A stretch of 64,000 bases of DNA from positions 8,031,601-8,095,600 of the forward strand of contig JARUPZ010000009.1 in NCBI GenBank assembly GCA_031213475.1, in the 5' to 3' direction. Positions 59,101-64,000 of this stretch are shown piece after piece. A program made the position numbers and the translations under genes. The notes under the pieces were generated by a model, which ran no database searches, was not told the origin of the DNA, and saw nothing but the letters and a program-made list of their open reading frames with translations. How positions within the stretch are numbered: position 1 is the first letter of the stretch; every line of letters starts with the position of its first letter. Origin of the DNA: Nereocystis luetkeana (taxonomy: Eukaryota > Sar > Phaeophyceae > Laminariales > Laminariaceae).

Positions 59101-60577
59101 CACTAAATACAAGACACAAATACCTACCAGGTACTACAGCAGTAGTACGTATCACCAAAAACAAATGTCCCTTTTATTTTCTTGATGCGAGCTCACACCG
59201 AGACAGGGATATAGTACGCGTACTGCCATTTGTATATGGGCTGCTGATGCCGTTGTTTTTGTTTTGCACACTATAACCAACTTTGTTTTCCGAACAGCTG
59301 CCACTGTTGTTTACAGCCTGCGTTTCTTTCCACACCGAGAGAGTTGCCTACCGCCGCGGCTGCTGTTGTTGTTCCGACACGACAACAGACAGGCGTTGAG
59401 TACACTTACACGTTTCCATGTTTTATGCTGCTGCCGACTCTGTCGTCGCCGTCTCTGCCGCGAAAAAAGACGTAAGGGTTTGCCAACATTATTCATCGCA
59501 TCCCATTCTTATTTACGTTTCGTGCTTTCTGTCTCTACAGCCCACGCCAACGCGTATTTTCGAAACTGTTTTAAAAGGGTTTTTTGTCAAAATCAGGTAT
59601 ATCCGGCCACTTTTCGGCCAAAATCAGTTACATTCTAAAAACAAATACAAAACACACCCCAGACGCCCTGCTATTGTCCAGGCTGACATCGTAACTAATT
59701 TTGGCTAGAAAATGCCAACTTATACCAGTTTTGTTCTGCTCTATCTCGCTTTCAACTGATTTTGTCCAACTTTGAACCAATCAGAGAGGCCACGTATGTA
59801 CGATATTGTTTCTCTCCATATGCGTCTGCCCTCCCTCGGTTGAAATTATTCTGCATTACGAAACGTATAAACTCTGTACTCGCACGTACACGTTGTACGT
59901 CAAAGTACCTATCTACATATATATATACATACATGAGTATGCTGGTTTCACTTTTTTTCTTATTTGGGGTGTGCGTCGTGCTTCAGTTATTATTGAAAAG
60001 TTGTTGTGTCCTACTGCCGCTGCTTTGTTGTTTTCTATGGTCTCAGCGATCCATACATCACCATGGTCTTTATCTGCACCACCCCGAGTCGAGTTTGTCC
60101 CAGGTTTGGTACGGCCAGATAATTTTGTGCCGAGCTGGCATTTGCGCGAGGACGGTCAAGAAGATTTAAGCTAACGGTGGGGGGGGCGCCAGAGTAACTA
60201 CTCTTCTTGGCGCCTCCGCCGTCGCAGAACAAACGAAGCCTAATAATAGTGACTCTCTGCAGGTCCAAGTGAAGCCCGTGGTATCTTTACCCTAGAGAAA
60301 TCTAAACCACTTAGATTTTGGAGGCCATATATGGCACGCTTCTTCTTTTACCCGACTTTCATGGAACGAACACCGCCCGCGGCGCGCGTTTTTTACTTGG
60401 TTTTAGTATACACCTGATTTTGGCTCAAACGGATCAGGTAGAATTGATTTTGTCATTTATTTGCCCTTTTCAAAGTCTTCGTCAGCTAAACCTTTACCAA
60501 GTATAATATTTGTATTCAACACGTCTTACATGTCTCCTTTGTGCTGTCGGTTTGATGTCTATAATCTATGTTTGCAG

Positions 60578-60745
60578 GCCCGTAAGGATTGTGTCTACTG
60601 CAAAGGAACTATCAAGGACAACGGCATCTTGATCGGCCTGTGCAAGCACGTCCTGCACTTCTCGGGCTCCAAGCACTCCAGGAAGCTCTTCATCGCCCAC
60701 GACGAGCAAGTTCAGGGCGAACGCCACGCGAAGTTCGGCGAATAG
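60578..60745 (+). CDS. Plausible terminal exon of an unidentified Cys/His-rich protein
   Basis: Follows a good acceptor (CTATGTTTGCAG) and runs 55 codons to TAG. It is clearly more GC-rich than the DNA on either side. It reads ARKDCVYCKGTIKDNG, then LIGLCKHVLHFSGSKHSRKL and ends ERHAKFGE. CVYC, CKHxxH and a later His could bind zinc, but spacing does not match a family I can name. Upstream exons were not found. The left block copy (55738) is broken, so this is the only open version in the window. Confidence 0.5.
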   Translation, partial: ARKDCVYCKGTIKDNGILIGLCKHVLHFSGSKHSRKLFIAHDEQVQGERHAKFGE

Positions 60746-63700
60746 GATCGGGTGGAACTGGAGAATAGCGCCGCCAAGCGGGATGGCAGTGCCGGTCGAT
60801 CTCCTCGGTTCGGGCTCGGAATAGATCTTCGCACTTCAAGAGTCTGTTTCCGTCGTGTCTATCATGATCTGCCGGTAGAGCATCATACACAGTTGATCTG
60901 CCTTTGGTCTGCGCCTGGGATCTGAATATATATATATAGAGGTGTTCGCGGGCGTTTCGTTGCAGCGTGAGCCTGCGTCTAAAATATTTCAATACTTTCA
61001 GCGAACATCCGTTGTGCGTTTACTTGCAAGTCTGCCAGCGGGTACTTTGAGTTCAAGCGTGGGGAGCGGACTGGTTCATTTGTTGTCGGCGGGGGGTTCT
61101 TCACCTCCTAAGAAGAGTGTCAAGTTTTGCATCGCCTTTATCACGCTAGTGCCTTGGCGAGTGCCAAGGTCTAACTGACTTTTTTACATCCTCTCTGGGT
61201 GCTGTGGACAACGAAATATTATCCTGTTATTTCAATCTACCTTGAGTGTTTGCCAGGGTGCTGATTCCGTTGATATTATTATTAGCGACATTCGCGTTTG
61301 CGAGGGAATTTTCGCTCTTACTTACTCCCGTCGTTTCGATCTTTTTGCGTTTCACGCCGGCCCCGGGCCCACTGCTACGCTGAAGACGTTTTTCCTTGAG
61401 GAATTCCTGTCGTATTAATAGTTTGTTTGGGCGTCCGTTAAAAGGTTTCGTTCGTTGTCGAACCGCCAGGTGTCGCAGGACATGTGTCTACTGGCGCTGC
61501 GATTCGTCGAGCAAGTGCTTACTGTCGAAGTTGCATACCACGCTCATGTCGCCTTCATATTATATTATCCCATAACAACAGCTGTAATACATAATTACTA
61601 CCTGCTTTTTCGGTCAATAGAACTGCTCTCTTGCGTCACCCTCATCTGCATGTATGTTCCACTATTATTTTCTTGTACTAGTATATATTTGGTTGTTAAC
61701 AGGTACATTTGAGCTATTACCCCAACTACTACTATACTGCAGCACATACAACTAACTGCAATTGGTGGAATAGTCCAAACCAACCCACCAAATACGTATT
61801 TCGGCAAGAGTCTTCTTGCACGCTACGCTCACGCCACTCCGAATGGAAAACTTGTACCAGGGTTTCGTATATATTTTAAAAATATATGTATACCGGTATA
61901 TATATATATGAGCATGTGCTCTTGGTCGTATTTTCTGATATTTAAATCTGATGATGAAGTTTCTATATTCTTAGAGATGCTTGAGACTTTGATATTTTCT
62001 TTTTCTTTTGGGATTATGGCTTGAGGCGTGGGTGATACTGATATATTATCAATGATTACAATACCTTAGATATATATATATGGATTTAGGATGGTCGTAG
62101 TTAATTACCATGGTATTTCATCTTGAGCGATGTTTTGTTATCCGATTCACCAAGTAGAGAGCAGAGGGGCTGCTAGGATTGATGACATACTTCGTGCATG
62201 GGTTCATGTGTAATGCGTAGTTTGGAGTTCCACACAGAAAATATGCGTGTTTCTGTGTGGAGCGGTCTGCGGGTTGGGACATGTTTTGTCCGCCACTTGA
62301 TGTCTCCCCCTTTCTTCATCATCGTTTGTGTTCTACGTGGGATAAAAATAAAACTATAAACTCGCTTCCTCTGGTCGGTCGCCGTGGGGGCGTTTCGGCA
62401 GCCTTTCGCAAGATTGTCAACCCTTATTCGCGAGAGCATTATACTATTCGCGAGTGGAGGGACTTTTCGGGAACAGATTAAACAGGACTGCCGTTGATCT
62501 CAGTTGCTTTGGCCCGAAGAGACCGGCTATAAGACGGCATAAGATAGTGTTACAGCTGCCTCCTCCTGTGTGCCGCTATCGGCCCGGTCTCACCTCGATA
62601 GCCAGCTGTTGTCGTTCGTTGAGAGAGTCCTCATGGGGATTTTCTCCGTACCTCGCTCCTAAATCCTCTCAGGCCACGGGGTGGCCAGACGCCACGAGAG
62701 TTGAGTGTTGGTATTGCTCAGCGAATGCGACGTGGGATTAACTGACATGCACGTTATGGGCAACTGACATGAACGTGGTGGGCAAGACTCATGCACGGTG
62801 TGTGAACAGGATATGGTTTGACTTGTTTCTTTCGTTCTTTGGTGGGATTGACTAACCCCAGGTAGGGCCAGAGAGCACCCGCATCGACCATTACAGCCGA
62901 TACGGGGTTTCCATGACCCAGACAATGGCCTCCCCCGCCGGGGACACTCCATTGTATACCTACATCGATATGACAGCGAGCCATCCTACGGCTTTATCGC
63001 TGCCTTACACGATGCACCCTCCGTGCGTCACTGGTCAGGTCAGTCAACGTACATCACAGAATACCCTGTCGCCCACCTGGGCGACTCCTGAAGCCCGTAG
63101 CGCTGCAACAATAGTAGACCGATTTGTTTTAATTTGTTCCGGAAAAGTTTTCACAGGACTACGACGCGGGTCGTTGGATTATTTGCGTGCGTGGATACAT
63201 GTAGACCCCATTCGACGCGCGTCACGCTGGTGCTGCCTCTTCGTATACAGCTTGGCCTCCTGCTGGCGTTGCTCCTGCTGGTTCCGCTCCTGCTCGTGCC
63301 GCTCTTTCCGGTGCCCCTCCTCCTGCTGGTGCCGCTCTTTCTGGTGCCGCTCCTGCTGGTGCTGCTTTTGCTTTCGCTGATTCGGTTGGTACCGGGTGCT
63401 CCTTCCGCTAGTTAGTAGTGCTGCTCCTGCCTGGTACATTACATGGCATCGCCTGCTCCTCGTGGTGGTGCTGCTTCTGGAAAGTGGACAGAACTTTTTC
63501 CTGCTGCCGATATTAAAGGTGCTGCCTTCAATACACCTCTGCCTCGCCCTCTTCTGGCGGATCTTGGCAGCCCATTTCGAACAAAACCCCCCTGTCCAAG
63601 TCAGTGCTCAATCCCCCTGTAAAGTGCAACCGCTGTATCTCCCAGCTCTATGATGGAGACAGAACTTTGGAGGCAAGGTCGATGTGCTACTTGCGACCGC

Positions 63701-63833
63701 GACACCCTGCCCCGGCAGCGGGATAATCTTGAAGTGGCCAAAGACTGAGACTTATGCGCCAGGCCTATCGACGCCCGCACCGTGTCCTTCACGGTCGAGA
63801 CAGGAGGTGGCGGTGAGCTGTGTTCTGTGCTTC

Positions 63834-63939
<106 letters not shown>

Positions 63940-64000
63940 GTCGCCTTTGCCTACCGCCGCGGCTGCTGTTGCTGCTGAGTTTTTTCCACACTTACTTCTA

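Noticed and set aside
57783-59276. Frames rich in Leu, Val, Cys or Thr over the GTT/CTG arrays (also 63134-63991)
   Set aside because: Pure low-complexity readings on both strands, with no conserved segment between the two blocks outside the repeats.

Overview
This is eukaryotic nuclear DNA. The best lineage marker is a 529-residue protein made almost entirely of the EsV-1-7 cysteine motif (C-x4-C-x16-C-x2-H), a family named from the Ectocarpus virus EsV-1 and expanded in brown algae (the Ectocarpus IMM gene belongs to it). I infer a brown alga or a close stramenopile relative. No bacterial operons, rRNA genes or CRISPR arrays are visible. Genes are sparse. Most of the window is duplicated blocks, nested transposable elements and simple repeats.

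Layout. (1) 1-2290: no recognisable gene; a degenerate ~43-bp repeat. (2) 2291-29693: a 13.7-kb block present twice in tandem, the copies about 99% alike. Each copy holds, left to right, an old LTR element with no recognisable pol, a 107-bp tandem repeat, the EsV-1-7 gene on the + strand, a 99-bp MITE, and a dead LINE on the - strand that itself contains a tRNA-derived SINE and a second MITE. The right breakpoint of the block cuts the LINE. (3) 29694-33438: decayed - strand coding pieces, including remains of a MULE-type transposase with a 61-nt intron, and exon-like segments, one of which lies in a 413-bp tandem duplication. (4) 33439-47017: a broken Ty3/Gypsy-type LTR element in - orientation. 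Its 3' LTR is split by a 1.7-kb element with inverted-repeat arms and an 8-bp target duplication. (5) 47018-49158: no convincing gene; a fifth MITE copy and GGGTACCC-rich DNA. (6) 49164-53043: a young non-autonomous LTR element with a copia-like half-tRNA primer site, a clean 5-bp target duplication and unusual TATTA...TAATA LTR ends. (7) 53049-64000: a second, more diverged tandem block (offset about 5 to 5.9 kb, running off the window) rich in CTG/GTT repeats. It carries one plausible terminal exon, open in the right copy and broken in the left.

How it fits together. The only gene I can name with confidence is the duplicated EsV-1-7 protein gene. The two copies differ at ten coding bases, nine of them amino-acid changing, and also in the TATA-like box upstream, so the pair may be diverging in both protein and expression. 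The nesting gives a relative order: LINE first, SINE and MITE into it, then the 13.7-kb duplication. All coordinates were read by eye. Boundaries supported by target duplications are good to the base; the others are approximate.
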